A stretch of DNA of 64,000 bases from Chloroflexia bacterium SDU3-3 (GTDB taxonomy: Bacteria; Chloroflexota; Chloroflexia; Chloroflexales; Roseiflexaceae), in assembly GCA_009268125.1 (NCBI GenBank), contig WBOU01000003.1, forward strand, positions 248,001 to 312,000, read 5' to 3'. Under the pieces are notes generated by a model that had not been told where the DNA came from, made no database searches, and saw only the letters and a program-made list of their open reading frames with translations. A program made the position numbers and the translations under genes. This document shows, piece after piece, positions 8,769 through 16,752 of the stretch. Positions within the stretch are counted from its first letter, which is position 1, and every line of letters starts with the position of its first letter.

Positions 8769-9677
8769 CTACGCGGCTACACCCACGGTCAGCCGCGCGG
8801 TGTAGCCGCTGGCCACATCGCCGCTCAGCGTGGCCATCTGCAAGCTGTAGCCATCGCCAAAGATATTGTCGCTCTCCAGCGTGATCCGCGAGAGGTTGGT
8901 GACGCTCTGCTCGTAGCCTGCGGTGGCGTAGACCGCAGCGCACACATCCTCGGGGAAGGCCAGCTGCGAGGTGTGGATGGCGCTGCTCGACGACGTGGCC
9001 GAGGCCAGCGAGGGGTAGATCTCGAAATGGATGTGCGGCCAGCGCCCCGCGTAGCAGCCGGGGTAGATTGAGGTGAACGTCACCTGGCCCGCGCCATCGG
9101 TCTCCTGCACGCCGCGCAGGTAGTCCTCGCCCGTCACCCCGCTGCTGTAGAGCGAGTAGCTGCCCTCGCGATTGCAGTGCCACAGATACACCGCGTGGCC
9201 CGCCAGTGGCGCGCAGTCGCCCGCCGCATTCACGATAGTGAGCACCACCTGCAGGGGGATGCCCGCCGCAGTGGTGCCGCTGGTGGTGCTGGTGCGGATA
9301 TCGCTGCGCACGATCCCCGAGCGCGTCAGCACGTTCAGCGTCTGGCTTGAGGCGTTCGAGCCATCGGCGGGGTAGGGGCCTGCTGTCTCAGTCGGGATCT
9401 CATCCACGCACACCTCGGCGCTGGCCGTGGCCGCGCTGGTCGCCGTGGGTACGCTGGTTGGTGTGGGTGCGCTAGTCGCCGTGGGGATCGCAGCGACCTC
9501 CGTCGCAGCTGGCGGACGGGTGGCGCTGGCAGGCCCGCAGCCCGCGAGCAGCATGCCAATGCCGATCGCACCCATCCTCAGGATGCGCCTGCGCTCAAGG
9601 TCTGGGCGGGTCATCATATTCAGGTCGGCCTGAAGCCCTAGATCATAGATGTCGCGCTCATCGTGCTGCTCTGCCAT
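8769..9677 (-). CDS. Intradiol ring-cleavage dioxygenase-like lipoprotein
   Basis: 302 residues; ATG at 9677 preceded by AAGGAGAG. The N-terminus has a twin-arginine-like RRRILR, a hydrophobic stretch and lipobox LAGC (Cys47), so it is probably exported and lipid-anchored. A Thr/Pro/Ala-rich linker (50-88) leads to an intradiol dioxygenase fold with candidate non-haem Fe(III) ligands Tyr164/174/177 (YLWHCNREGSYSLY), Tyr205/209 and His215/His217 (YAGRWPHIHFE). Cytoplasmic relatives cleave catechols or protocatechuate. An extracellular anchored form could oxidise lignin- or humus-derived aromatics outside the cell, but the substrate is unknown. No aromatic pathway genes are adjacent. Confidence 0.8.
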   Translation of the reverse strand: MAEQHDERDIYDLGLQADLNMMTRPDLERRRILRMGAIGIGMLLAGCGPASATRPPAATEVAAIPTATSAPTPTSVPTATSAATASAEVCVDEIPTETAGPYPADGSNASSQTLNVLTRSGIVRSDIRTSTTSGTTAAGIPLQVVLTIVNAAGDCAPLAGHAVYLWHCNREGSYSLYSSGVTGEDYLRGVQETDGAGQVTFTSIYPGCYAGRWPHIHFEIYPSLASATSSSSAIHTSQLAFPEDVCAAVYATAGYEQSVTNLSRITLESDNIFGDGYSLQMATLSGDVASGYTARLTVGVAA

Positions 9678-9816
9678 CTCTTCTCTCCTTGCATACGCTG
9701 CGGATCAGCCCGCAGCGCTCGTCTATATGCACAACTATACCGAAGCAAGATAGATTCGATATGCAGATCCGATAAAGAAGTTCTATAGATCGAACAGCAG
9801 CATCGAACAGCAAAGG

Positions 9817-10515
9817 CTAGCGCATCCCCAGCAGATCGGGCAGATCAAACAGCGAGTCGATGCGATCTTCCAGCTTGCCCACATAGGCCCCTGCGGCGTC
9901 GATCAGGATGCCGCGAACCCCGCAGGCCCGCGCGCCCTCGTAGTCGTCGGCGTAGGTGTCGCCCACATACGCCGCCTGCGCGGGCGGCACGCCCAGCCGC
10001 GCCAGCGTGTCGAGGAAAATGCCGCTGGCAGGCTTGCGCCGCCCATGCACATCGGATGTCACCACGATCTCAAAGAAGTCGGCCACACCCATGGCGGCCA
10101 GGTTGCCATGCACCAGGTTGGCATCGTGCGTGTTGGAGATCACGCCGAGGCGGTATGTGCTGGCCATGCGGCGAATGAACGGCTCTATCTCGGGCAGATA
10201 CACCGTGCCCTGATTCCAGTCGGCGATGTAGCTGGCCGAGAACTGCCGCAGGAACTCCGGCTCGACCGCGACGCCCAGCGTCTGAAAAAAGCGACCGCTC
10301 ACCACATCGATATGAAACTCGTCCAGCGTGCGCCGCGACTCGGCCTCGCAGTCCTGGAAGTGGGTCGAGAACTGCTGCGAGAACTGCTCGTAGCTGATGG
10401 GGATCTGGCGCTCGCGCAGCAGCTGGAAGGTGCGCGCATGCGAGTCGGCGCGGAAGTGGCCGTGGGTATAGCCGACCAGGGTGCCGAAGAAATCGAACAG
10501 GATGTGGGAGATCAT
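9817..10515 (-). CDS. HAD-superfamily hydrolase (subfamily IA)
   Basis: 232 residues. Motif I is FDFFGTLVG with nucleophile Asp8, motif II SNT (VISNTHD), motif III Lys in GRRKPASGIF, motif IV VGDTYADDYEGA, and there is a helical cap between motifs I and II. The residue two after the nucleophile is Phe, where phosphatases usually have the acid/base Asp; haloacid dehalogenases also lack that Asp, so dehalogenase-type chemistry or a non-classical phosphatase is possible. It stands as a single gene, divergent from the TIGR01777 gene. Substrate cannot be predicted. Confidence 0.8.
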   Translation of the reverse strand: MISHILFDFFGTLVGYTHGHFRADSHARTFQLLRERQIPISYEQFSQQFSTHFQDCEAESRRTLDEFHIDVVSGRFFQTLGVAVEPEFLRQFSASYIADWNQGTVYLPEIEPFIRRMASTYRLGVISNTHDANLVHGNLAAMGVADFFEIVVTSDVHGRRKPASGIFLDTLARLGVPPAQAAYVGDTYADDYEGARACGVRGILIDAAGAYVGKLEDRIDSLFDLPDLLGMR

Positions 10516-10570
10516 GATAGCTGAGCCTCGTCTAGAATCGATGATCGCCTATCGTAGCATATCCCCGTGC

Positions 10571-10600
10571 TTGACACTCACTACTAGATCATGGTAATCT
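10571..10600 (+). promoter_or_regulatory. Promoter of TIGR01777 gene
   Basis: TTGACA (10571-10576), 18-bp spacer, TAATCT (10595-10600). Transcription would start near 10607, inside the palindrome at 10605-10620. Confidence 0.7.
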
Positions 10601-10604
10601 CTAT

Positions 10605-10620
10605 TGTGAAATAAATCACA
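10605..10620. promoter_or_regulatory. CRP/FNR-family-type operator
   Basis: TGTGA-AATAAA-TCACA is an exact match to the TGTGA-N6-TCACA consensus of the CRP family. It overlaps the predicted start site, a position that would repress rather than activate. The regulator is not in the window. Confidence 0.55.
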
Positions 10621-10640
10621 TTATAAAACCGAGGCCGTCT

Positions 10641-11576
10641 ATGGACAATCCATCGCTGGTCATCGCCGGGGGCAGCGGGTTTCTCGGCCAGGCCATGGCA
10701 CGCCACCTCAGCCAGCGTGGCTACCGCATCAGCATCCTCACCCGTGGGCCAGCCCGCACCAGCGCGCACGCCACCTACATCCCCTGGGATGCCCAGAGCG
10801 TCGGCCCTTGGGCGCACGCGCTGGATGGCGCGGCAGCCGTGATCAACCTCGCGGGCAAGAGCGTCAATACGCGCTACACCCCCGCCAACCGCCGCGAGAT
10901 CATCGAGTCGCGGGTGCGCTCGGTGCGGGCTATTGACCAGGCCATGCGCCGCTGCCAGCAGCCCCCGCCCCTGTGGGTGCAGGCCGGGTCGCTGGCGATC
11001 TACGGCGACACCACCCAAACCTGTGCCGAGGATGCGCCCTACGGCGAGGGGTTCCCCGTCGAGACATGCATCGCCTGGGAGCAGGCATTCGCCCAGGCCT
11101 CGTACGATCAGCGCAAGGTGCTGCTGCGGATCGGCTTTGTGCTGGATGCCGAGGGCGGCGCGCTAGAGCCGCTGGCCAAGCTCGCACGGCTGGGGCTGGG
11201 CGGCGCGGCAGGCAGCGGGCAGCAATACATCAGCTGGCTGCACATCCACGATTTCCACCGCATCATCATGTGGTGCCTCAGCCAGCAGACCGCCAGCGGC
11301 ACCTACAATGTTACCGGACCCAGCCCCGCCACCAACCAGGCGTTCATGGCCGCGCTGCGCCGCAGCCTGCACCGCCCTTGGAGCCCGCCCATCCCTTCGG
11401 CGGCGGTACGGATCGGCGCGTGGGCCATGCGCACCGAGGCCGACCTTGTGCTGAAGGGGCGTCGCTGCATCCCCGCCAGGCTCCTGCGCGAGAGCTTCAC
11501 CTTCGACTACCCCGAGCTACGGCCAGCGCTCGACGCTATCTTCGCCCCAGCCGCGCCGCGCGCCGCGCTTGGCTAG
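10641..11576 (+). CDS. TIGR01777-family NAD(P)-dependent epimerase (YfcH/SulA-like)
   Basis: 311 residues. Rossmann nucleotide-binding motif at the N-terminus (IAGGSGFLGQAMARHL), then INLAGKSVNTRYTPANRREI and SRVRSVRAID typical of the family, SLAIYGD, and a C-terminal DUF1731-like segment (LLRESFTFDYPELRPALDAIF). These atypical extended SDR proteins bind NADP(H) and are linked in other bacteria to cell-division or envelope phenotypes, but no reaction is established. The ATG follows a weak GAGG. The gene is transcribed alone and ends convergently against a PAS-STAS gene across a shared hairpin. Confidence 0.88.
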   Translation: MDNPSLVIAGGSGFLGQAMARHLSQRGYRISILTRGPARTSAHATYIPWDAQSVGPWAHALDGAAAVINLAGKSVNTRYTPANRREIIESRVRSVRAIDQAMRRCQQPPPLWVQAGSLAIYGDTTQTCAEDAPYGEGFPVETCIAWEQAFAQASYDQRKVLLRIGFVLDAEGGALEPLAKLARLGLGGAAGSGQQYISWLHIHDFHRIIMWCLSQQTASGTYNVTGPSPATNQAFMAALRRSLHRPWSPPIPSAAVRIGAWAMRTEADLVLKGRRCIPARLLRESFTFDYPELRPALDAIFAPAAPRAALG

Positions 11577-11591
11577 TGCGGGCAACACAAA

Positions 11592-11618
11592 GCCCCACAT
11601 GGCAAAACCATGTGGGGC
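11592..11618. terminator. Bidirectional hairpin between convergent genes
   Basis: An 11-bp perfect stem (11592-11602 with 11608-11618) with a 5-nt loop lies between the convergent ends of the TIGR01777 and PAS-STAS genes. Confidence 0.75.
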
Positions 11619-11642
11619 AATAAGTGCACGTGTGGCGCGGGC

Positions 11643-12440
11643 CTACTGCCGCAGCGCGAAGGCGATGCCGCTCTGCAGTGAGCTAAGCGTGATAATCCCA
11701 GCCAGATCAACCCCCAGCCCCACCAGGGTCTGGGCTACCTCGGGGCGGATGCCAGTGAGCACCACCTTCGCGCCCAGCAGCTTCACCGCCTGCGAGGCGT
11801 GGATGAACACATTCGCCACCTGGGTGTCCACGATCGGCACGCCGGTGATGTCCAAGATAACGATCCGCGCGCCTTTCTCGGAGACGCCCTCCAACAGCGA
11901 GCCCATGAGCTGCTGCACGCGGCGCGAGTCGACCGTGCCGATCAGCGGCATCACCACAATGGTGTCGCTGATCGCCAGCAGCGGGGTGGATAGCTCGGCC
12001 AGCGCGGCCTGCTGCTGCGCGATGATCAGCTCCTGCTGCTCGCGGTCGCGCAGCTCGCGCTCCTTCTGCTCGGTAATATTGAGCACGCTCTGCATCACAT
12101 AGCGCGGCGTGCCGGGGCGCTGGGGCAAGTGGGTGTAGGTCGAGTGCACCCAGAGAAAGCCATGGGGGTTGGGGATCTCATCCTCATAGATCTGGGGCTG
12201 GCCAGTTGCGATCGCCAACAAGAAGCGATTGATCAGATCATCGTGCTGCTCGGGGTGGGTGATCTGGGAGAGCAGCGTGCCCGGCTTGGGCATGGAAAAA
12301 GTATCAGGCATGTTCGATGAGATCAGGGCAAGCTGGAAATCGCGCTCGGCCACCTGCTCGTAGACCATGGTGAGCATCGGCATGGCATCGATCATGTCCT
12401 GAAGAAACTCAAGCGAAATAAAGCCAGGTGACAACGACAT
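11643..12440 (-). CDS. PAS-STAS protein (RsbR-type regulator)
   Basis: 265 residues from the ATG at 12440 (AGAGGA upstream; the frame extends further without a ribosome binding site). A PAS-like sensor lies at about 10-125 (ending MQSVLNITEQKERE), followed by a short coiled coil (QQELIIAQQQAALAEL) and a STAS domain (about 150-262) with canonical DITGVPIVDT and LTGIRPEVAQT, so both conserved phospho-acceptor Thr positions are present. Its last 130 residues are almost identical to the neighbour at 12602-13402 while the PAS parts have diverged, showing duplication followed by sensor replacement. Likely a stressosome-type sensory subunit. Confidence 0.88.
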   Translation of the reverse strand: MSLSPGFISLEFLQDMIDAMPMLTMVYEQVAERDFQLALISSNMPDTFSMPKPGTLLSQITHPEQHDDLINRFLLAIATGQPQIYEDEIPNPHGFLWVHSTYTHLPQRPGTPRYVMQSVLNITEQKERELRDREQQELIIAQQQAALAELSTPLLAISDTIVVMPLIGTVDSRRVQQLMGSLLEGVSEKGARIVILDITGVPIVDTQVANVFIHASQAVKLLGAKVVLTGIRPEVAQTLVGLGVDLAGIITLSSLQSGIAFALRQ

Positions 12441-12535
12441 GGGTGTTCCTCTAGCAATCATAGCACAAACGAATAGAGAAACTGTACGAGATAGGGCATA
12501 CCATCGTATTACCTTCTCACACATTCCTAACAAAA

Positions 12536-12573
12536 TACCGCCCCGCCGACTCGATTGATCGGGCGGAGCGGTA
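12536..12573 (-). terminator. Hairpin terminator of PAS-STAS gene
   Basis: TACCGC.CCGCC pairs with GGGCGG.GCGGTA across a 13-nt loop, just downstream of the minus-strand gene ending at 12602. Confidence 0.65.
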
Positions 12574-12601
12574 TGAGCGGGATGAGATGGGATGGATGCG
12601 C

Positions 12602-13402
12602 TCAGCGCTTGAGCGCGAAGGCGATGCCGCTCTGCAGGGAGCTGAGCGTGATGATGCCAGCCAGATCGACGCCTAGGCCCACCAGGGTCTGCGCCACCTC
12701 GGGGCGGATGCCGGTGAGCACCACCTGCGCGCCCAGCAGCTTCACCGCCTGCGAGGCGTGGAGCAGCGCATTGGCCACCTGGGTGTCCACGATCGGCACG
12801 CCGGTGATGTCCAAAATCACGGTGCGGGCGCGCATCTCGGCCACGCCCTCCAGCAGCGCGATCATGATCTGCTGGACGCGGCGCGAGTCGACCGTGCCAA
12901 TCACTGGCATCACCACCGTCTCATCAGTGATCGCCAGCAGCGGGGTAGAAAGCTCGGCCAGCGTGGCCTGCTGCTGGGCAATCATGATCTCCTGCTGCTC
13001 GCGCTCCTCTTGCTCGCGCTGCCGCACCAGCGTGATGTCCTCGGTCGTCACCAGGATGTGCTTGGGCAGGCCGGACCGCTGGGGCAGCAGCTTGTAGATA
13101 GCGCGGAACCACACCTGGCCGATAGGCAGGGTGAAGCTCTCCTCGACCACCACAGGCTGGCCAGTGGCGCAGCAGTCGCGCAGGCGCTGCATCGCGCGCC
13201 CAACCTCGCTCGGCGGCACCAGCTCATTCACCAGCTTGCCCGCAAGCTCGGGCAGCTGAGTCTGCTCGTGCACCAGCCGGTTGGCCCACACTACACGGTA
13301 GATCTGCTCGCCCTCTTGCCGATAGACGACAATATTAAGCGGTGCGGTATCGAGAATATCAGTCTGAAGGATGTCGATTGGATAGGTTGAGTTAGGTATC
13401 AT
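12602..13402 (-). CDS. PAS-STAS protein (RsbR-type regulator), paralogue
   Basis: 266 residues. The PAS domain (about 15-130) includes VVWANRLVHEQT, VWFRAIYKLLPQ and ILVTTEDIT, and is unlike the PAS of the neighbouring paralogue. A coiled-coil linker (EQEEREQQEIMIAQQQ) and a STAS domain with DITGVPIVDT and LTGIRPEVAQT follow. The gene is separated from the 11643-12440 paralogue by its own terminator, so the two are probably expressed separately. The two probably feed different signals into one STAS complex. Confidence 0.88.
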   Translation of the reverse strand: MIPNSTYPIDILQTDILDTAPLNIVVYRQEGEQIYRVVWANRLVHEQTQLPELAGKLVNELVPPSEVGRAMQRLRDCCATGQPVVVEESFTLPIGQVWFRAIYKLLPQRSGLPKHILVTTEDITLVRQREQEEREQQEIMIAQQQATLAELSTPLLAITDETVVMPVIGTVDSRRVQQIMIALLEGVAEMRARTVILDITGVPIVDTQVANALLHASQAVKLLGAQVVLTGIRPEVAQTLVGLGVDLAGIITLSSLQSGIAFALKR

Positions 13403-13516
13403 ACTGAGTTATGCCAACGATATAATAAGAGCAGTGGGATGAGTGTACACGTTCTTCATTACCGAACTAAAACCATCCCCATATACTGCCGTATTAGTTG
13501 ATGGCACTATGCAAGG

Positions 13517-14014
13517 ATGAGCCAGCCGATGAGCGAGCGATACCTTGAGCGCAAGTTCACCGTGCGCGCCCACGGCAGGGCGCTGGTGCTGCACAAGCGC
13601 GAGCAGGAAAAGCCCGAGCACCGTGTGATGATGGCGCTGCTGTGGGCCATGTACCTGCCGAGCTACCCCGACATCCGTATCGATGTGCCAGTGGGCGTGC
13701 GCTACCGCCCCGACCTGGTGCAGCTAGATGCGGCGGGCCAGCCAGTGTTCTGGGGCGAATGCGGCGCAGTGGGGGCCGAAAAGCTAGAGCATCTGTGCCG
13801 CCACTACCGCGATACCCACCTGGTGCTGGCCAAGTGGGAGACCCGGCTCGACCGCGTGGCCCAGCAGATCGAGCGGGCGCTGCGGGGCGTGCGCCGCACC
13901 CAGCCGATCGAGCTGATCGGGCTGCGCAGCCAGCACGCGCACGCGATCGCGGCCTCGGGCGAGATCGATAGCAAGCTGGAGGGCGTAGAGCGGCTGCGCT
14001 GGGAAGCTCGCTAG
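13517..14014 (+). CDS. YaeQ-like PD-(D/E)XK-fold protein
   Basis: 165 residues from the ATG at 13517; an ATG at 13529 has a better-spaced AAGG and may be the true start. The layout recalls YaeQ: a beta-rich start, KPEHRVMMALLWAMYL (YaeQ has a similar ExxxRMMxRLLAF segment), then RPDLVQLDAAGQPVFWGECG with the PD..(D/E) candidate nuclease residues, then an alternating alpha/beta C-terminus. The PD-(D/E)XK fold is usual for nucleases, but YaeQ activity is not established. It is co-directional with the marR gene but has a separate promoter downstream. The family call is by motif resemblance only. Confidence 0.5.
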   Translation: MSQPMSERYLERKFTVRAHGRALVLHKREQEKPEHRVMMALLWAMYLPSYPDIRIDVPVGVRYRPDLVQLDAAGQPVFWGECGAVGAEKLEHLCRHYRDTHLVLAKWETRLDRVAQQIERALRGVRRTQPIELIGLRSQHAHAIAASGEIDSKLEGVERLRWEAR

Positions 14015-14023
14015 TATTGGGTC

Positions 14024-14052
14024 TTGACATTGTCCACAGTTCGAATTAAAAT
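14024..14052 (+). promoter_or_regulatory. Promoter of marR-type gene
   Basis: TTGACA (14024-14029), 17-bp spacer, TAAAAT (14047-14052): a near-consensus sigma-A promoter whose -10 is covered by the palindromic operator. Confidence 0.85.
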
Positions 14053-14068
14053 GATTTCAATTCAAACT
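14038..14068. promoter_or_regulatory. 31-bp palindromic MarR-type operator O1
   Basis: A 31-bp near-perfect palindrome with half-site AGTTYGAATTRAAAT overlaps the -10 element and start region of the marR-type gene, as expected for autorepression. Confidence 0.75.
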
Positions 14069-14088
14069 AATTAAATGGCAGAAGCGCT

Positions 14089-14526
14089 ATGAGCAGAGAG
14101 CAAGAGTACGAGATCCAATACCTGCTGCGGCTGATCGGGCTGAACACCATGACCTTTGTCAACCAGCACCTGCAGCAGTACGATCTCACCAACCAGCAGG
14201 GCTGGATCCTGCGCTTCCTCGACAAGCAGGAGCAAGAGGGCCAGACCGTGTGCCAGCGCGACATAGAGGACGTGCTCGACATCACCAGCTCGTCGGTCAC
14301 TAGCCTGCTGCAGGGGCTGGAGCGCAAGCAGTTCATCGTGCGGCGCAGCAGCGCCAGCGACGCGCGGGTGAAAGAGCTGTTCATCACCGACAAGGGCCGC
14401 GCGCTGATCGCCGATTTTGTCGGCATTTTCCAGCAGGTCGAGGATCTGCTGGTAAAGGGGCTGACTGGCGACGAGCGCCGCATGCTGGTGGGCCTGCTGC
14501 AGCGCGTGGCCAACAACATCGGCTAG
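14089..14526 (+). CDS. MarR-family transcriptional repressor (MepR-like)
   Basis: 145 residues with a winged-helix MarR fold: an N-terminal dimerisation helix, HTH around VCQRDIEDVLDITSSSVTSLLQGLERKQFI, wing RRSSASDARVKELFITDKG, and C-terminal dimer helices. The organisation, with a MarR repressor directly before a MATE pump, matches Staphylococcus mepR-mepA, where the repressor senses cationic drugs. Two related 31-bp palindromes, one over its own promoter and one upstream of the pump, support joint control. The effector ligand is unknown. Confidence 0.88.
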   Translation: MSREQEYEIQYLLRLIGLNTMTFVNQHLQQYDLTNQQGWILRFLDKQEQEGQTVCQRDIEDVLDITSSSVTSLLQGLERKQFIVRRSSASDARVKELFITDKGRALIADFVGIFQQVEDLLVKGLTGDERRMLVGLLQRVANNIG

Positions 14527-14632
14527 GCCACGTTTGCGCATATAGCTCGAATTCTAACTTTCTTCCCGGCAGCACTGCTCCGCTCACCCCAGGAACGTAA
14601 GGGGAGGCTTCATGGCGTTTCTGCGACCAATT

Positions 14633-14663
14633 AGCTTGAATTGAAACCTTCCGCAATCGAACT
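14633..14663. promoter_or_regulatory. 31-bp operator O2 upstream of MATE gene
   Basis: Same length and outline as O1: 23 of 31 positions agree with the reverse complement of O1, and the half-sites AGCTTGAATTGAAA and AATCGAACT are recognisable. It ends 20 bp before the MATE start codon. Confidence 0.65.
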
Positions 14664-14683
14664 ATTTTTCTAGGAGGCCAGTC

Positions 14684-16057
14684 ATGGCACACTCAGCAAC
14701 CTACTATTTTGAAGAAGCGCCCGTTCCCAAGGCCATGCTGCACATGGCGCTCCCGCTCATCCTCTCCATGTTTGTCGGCGTGATCTTTGGCCTAGTGGAC
14801 AACATCTTCATCGGCATGCTCGGCGACGCCGAGAAGGTGGCCACCGCCGTGATGGCCCTGCCCGTGCTGGCGCTGCTGATGGGCATCGCCAACATCTTCG
14901 GGGTGGGCTGCGGCAGCTATATCTCGCGGCTGCTGGGCGAGCAGAAGCCCGGCGAGGTGCGCGCGGTCTCGTCGTTCGCGTTCTGGGCCACCTGCGCGGC
15001 GGGCGTGGTAGTCAGCGTGCTCGGGCTACTGTTCCTCGACCCGATCGTGGACATGCTGGGTGCGACCGAGCAGCTACGCGCCGACACGCGGAATTTCGTG
15101 AGCGTGTTCTTCATTGGCGGCGTGCCGATCATGCTCAGCTTCGCGATGGGCCAGATCGTGCGGGCCGAGGGGGCCGCCAGCGAGGCGATGATCGGCATGG
15201 TCGCGGGGATCGTGATCAACCTCATCCTTGACCCGCTATTCATCTTCGGGCTGCACCTAGGGGTGGCCGGGGCAGCATGGGCCAACATGCTCTCGAATGC
15301 GCTGATGACGCTGTACTATATGTGGTATCTGACGCGGAGAAGCCAGCAGCTCTCGATCCGGCTGGGCGACTTCCGCTGCAGCGCCACCATCCTGAAGGAG
15401 TCGCTCTCGATCGGCGTGCCGGTGTTCCTGACCGGGCTGCTGATGGTGGCCTCGTCGCTGAGCCTGAACAACTTCGCGGCGCTGCATGGCGAGATTGTGG
15501 TGGCCGTATTGGGGATTGCCATCCAGGTGAACAATCTGCCGCAGTTCCTGATCAGCGGGCTGTGCGAGGGCGTGCAGCCGCTGATCGGCTACAACTTCGC
15601 CGCAGGCAACGGCCAGCGCATGCATCAGATCATCCGGCTGGCGGGGTGGATCTCGCTGGGGCTGGGCGTGGTGCTGTCGAGCGCGCTGTTCGTGGTGAGC
15701 GGCCAGGTGCTGGGGCTGTTCATCCACGATCCGGCGGCGGTGGCGCAGGGCACGGCGTGGTTCCAGATCGCGATGCTGGCGCAGATTACGTACGGTGGGA
15801 TCTATCTGTTCAACAGCATCTTCCAGGCGGTTGGGAAGGCAGTGCCGACATTTGTTATGTCGACAGCCCAGGGCGCGCTGTTCATCCCTGCGGTGGTGCT
15901 GGGCAACATGTGGCTGGGAGTGTGGGGTGTGGCCGCCGCGCTGCCGGTCTCCGAGGCGGGCACGGCGGTGCTGGGGCTGGCGATCTACCTGGCCATCCGC
16001 AAGGGGCTGCAGCGCCCCGCCGCCAGCGATAGCGCCCCGCTGGCGACGGGCGCATAG
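14684..16057 (+). CDS. MATE-family multidrug efflux transporter (MepA-like)
   Basis: 457 residues, about 12 transmembrane helices in two repeats (first repeat VPKAMLHMALPLILSMFVG, second SLSIGVPVFLTGLLMVASS). Typical MATE signatures are GLVDNIFIGMLG, GVGCGSYISRLLGE and LDPLFIFGLHLGVAGAAWA. AGGAGG precedes the ATG by 8 bp. It probably exports cationic toxic compounds using a sodium or proton gradient. It is controlled by the adjacent MarR repressor through the O2 palindrome. The stop lies 3 bp from the convergent stop of the next gene. Confidence 0.92.
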   Translation: MAHSATYYFEEAPVPKAMLHMALPLILSMFVGVIFGLVDNIFIGMLGDAEKVATAVMALPVLALLMGIANIFGVGCGSYISRLLGEQKPGEVRAVSSFAFWATCAAGVVVSVLGLLFLDPIVDMLGATEQLRADTRNFVSVFFIGGVPIMLSFAMGQIVRAEGAASEAMIGMVAGIVINLILDPLFIFGLHLGVAGAAWANMLSNALMTLYYMWYLTRRSQQLSIRLGDFRCSATILKESLSIGVPVFLTGLLMVASSLSLNNFAALHGEIVVAVLGIAIQVNNLPQFLISGLCEGVQPLIGYNFAAGNGQRMHQIIRLAGWISLGLGVVLSSALFVVSGQVLGLFIHDPAAVAQGTAWFQIAMLAQITYGGIYLFNSIFQAVGKAVPTFVMSTAQGALFIPAVVLGNMWLGVWGVAAALPVSEAGTAVLGLAIYLAIRKGLQRPAASDSAPLATGA

Positions 16058-16060
16058 CCG

Positions 16061-16543
16061 CTAGGCGGTGGGGATGTCGCGTAGGGCGTAGAGCGCCTGC
16101 AGGCCCTGAAACAGGACAAACAGAACAAACACATGCAGCGCCACGCCCAGCCAGAACCCCGCCAGCACGAAGATCAGGGTGTCCACCGCATAGATGCCCA
16201 TGCCCACGATAAAGGCCCAGGCGTGGTCGCGGCGGACCAGCCAGCCGAAGGCCGCAAACATGGCCACGATACCGAGGTTGAGCAGCACCTCTACGATCTT
16301 CAGCAGCGCCAGAGCAGAGCCGCTCAGATGGTCGGAAAAGCCCATCGCGGCACCCTCGACCACCTGGGTGATGGCTAGGCCGATGGCAAAATCGAAATTC
16401 GCGCCGAACAGCATGATAATTGAGTTCAGGAGGGAGAGGCCAGCGATCGCAAAGAAACCGGCAGATCCGCCACGCAGGCGATTCTCGAAGGTGAGCTGCG
16501 CCTGGATGGCTGTACGTTCAGAAAGCATCTCGGGCGTAGACAT
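16061..16543 (-). CDS. Four-helix membrane protein of unknown function
   Basis: 160 residues from the ATG at 16543, preferred because GCGAGG lies at good spacing; ATGs at 16549 and 16561 are alternatives. About four hydrophobic helices (AGFFAIAGLSLLNSIIMLFG, a Gly/Ala-rich one, LLNLGIVAMFAAFGWLV, FIVGMGIYAVDTLIFVLAGF) with a basic turn between helices 3 and 4 (VRRDHAW). It resembles small uncharacterised inner-membrane proteins. Its stop lies 3 bp from the MATE stop (convergent). No function can be inferred. Confidence 0.7.
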   Translation of the reverse strand: MSTPEMLSERTAIQAQLTFENRLRGGSAGFFAIAGLSLLNSIIMLFGANFDFAIGLAITQVVEGAAMGFSDHLSGSALALLKIVEVLLNLGIVAMFAAFGWLVRRDHAWAFIVGMGIYAVDTLIFVLAGFWLGVALHVFVLFVLFQGLQALYALRDIPTA

Positions 16544-16752
16544 GGGCATACCTCGCAGCATGTATTGATATCGGGGTGTCGTGTACGCTGTGGTTCTGCG
16601 CTGATGGCAGCATAGCGATCAGGGCGCTATCACACACCATCAGGGTATCATTTTGTCGGCCCTATTGTAGAATAGATCGCCGTTTTCGGCAACAAAAAAC
16701 AGCGTACTGGTGCAAGAAAGGGCATACACGCTCCCAACGAGGTCAGTAGCTC

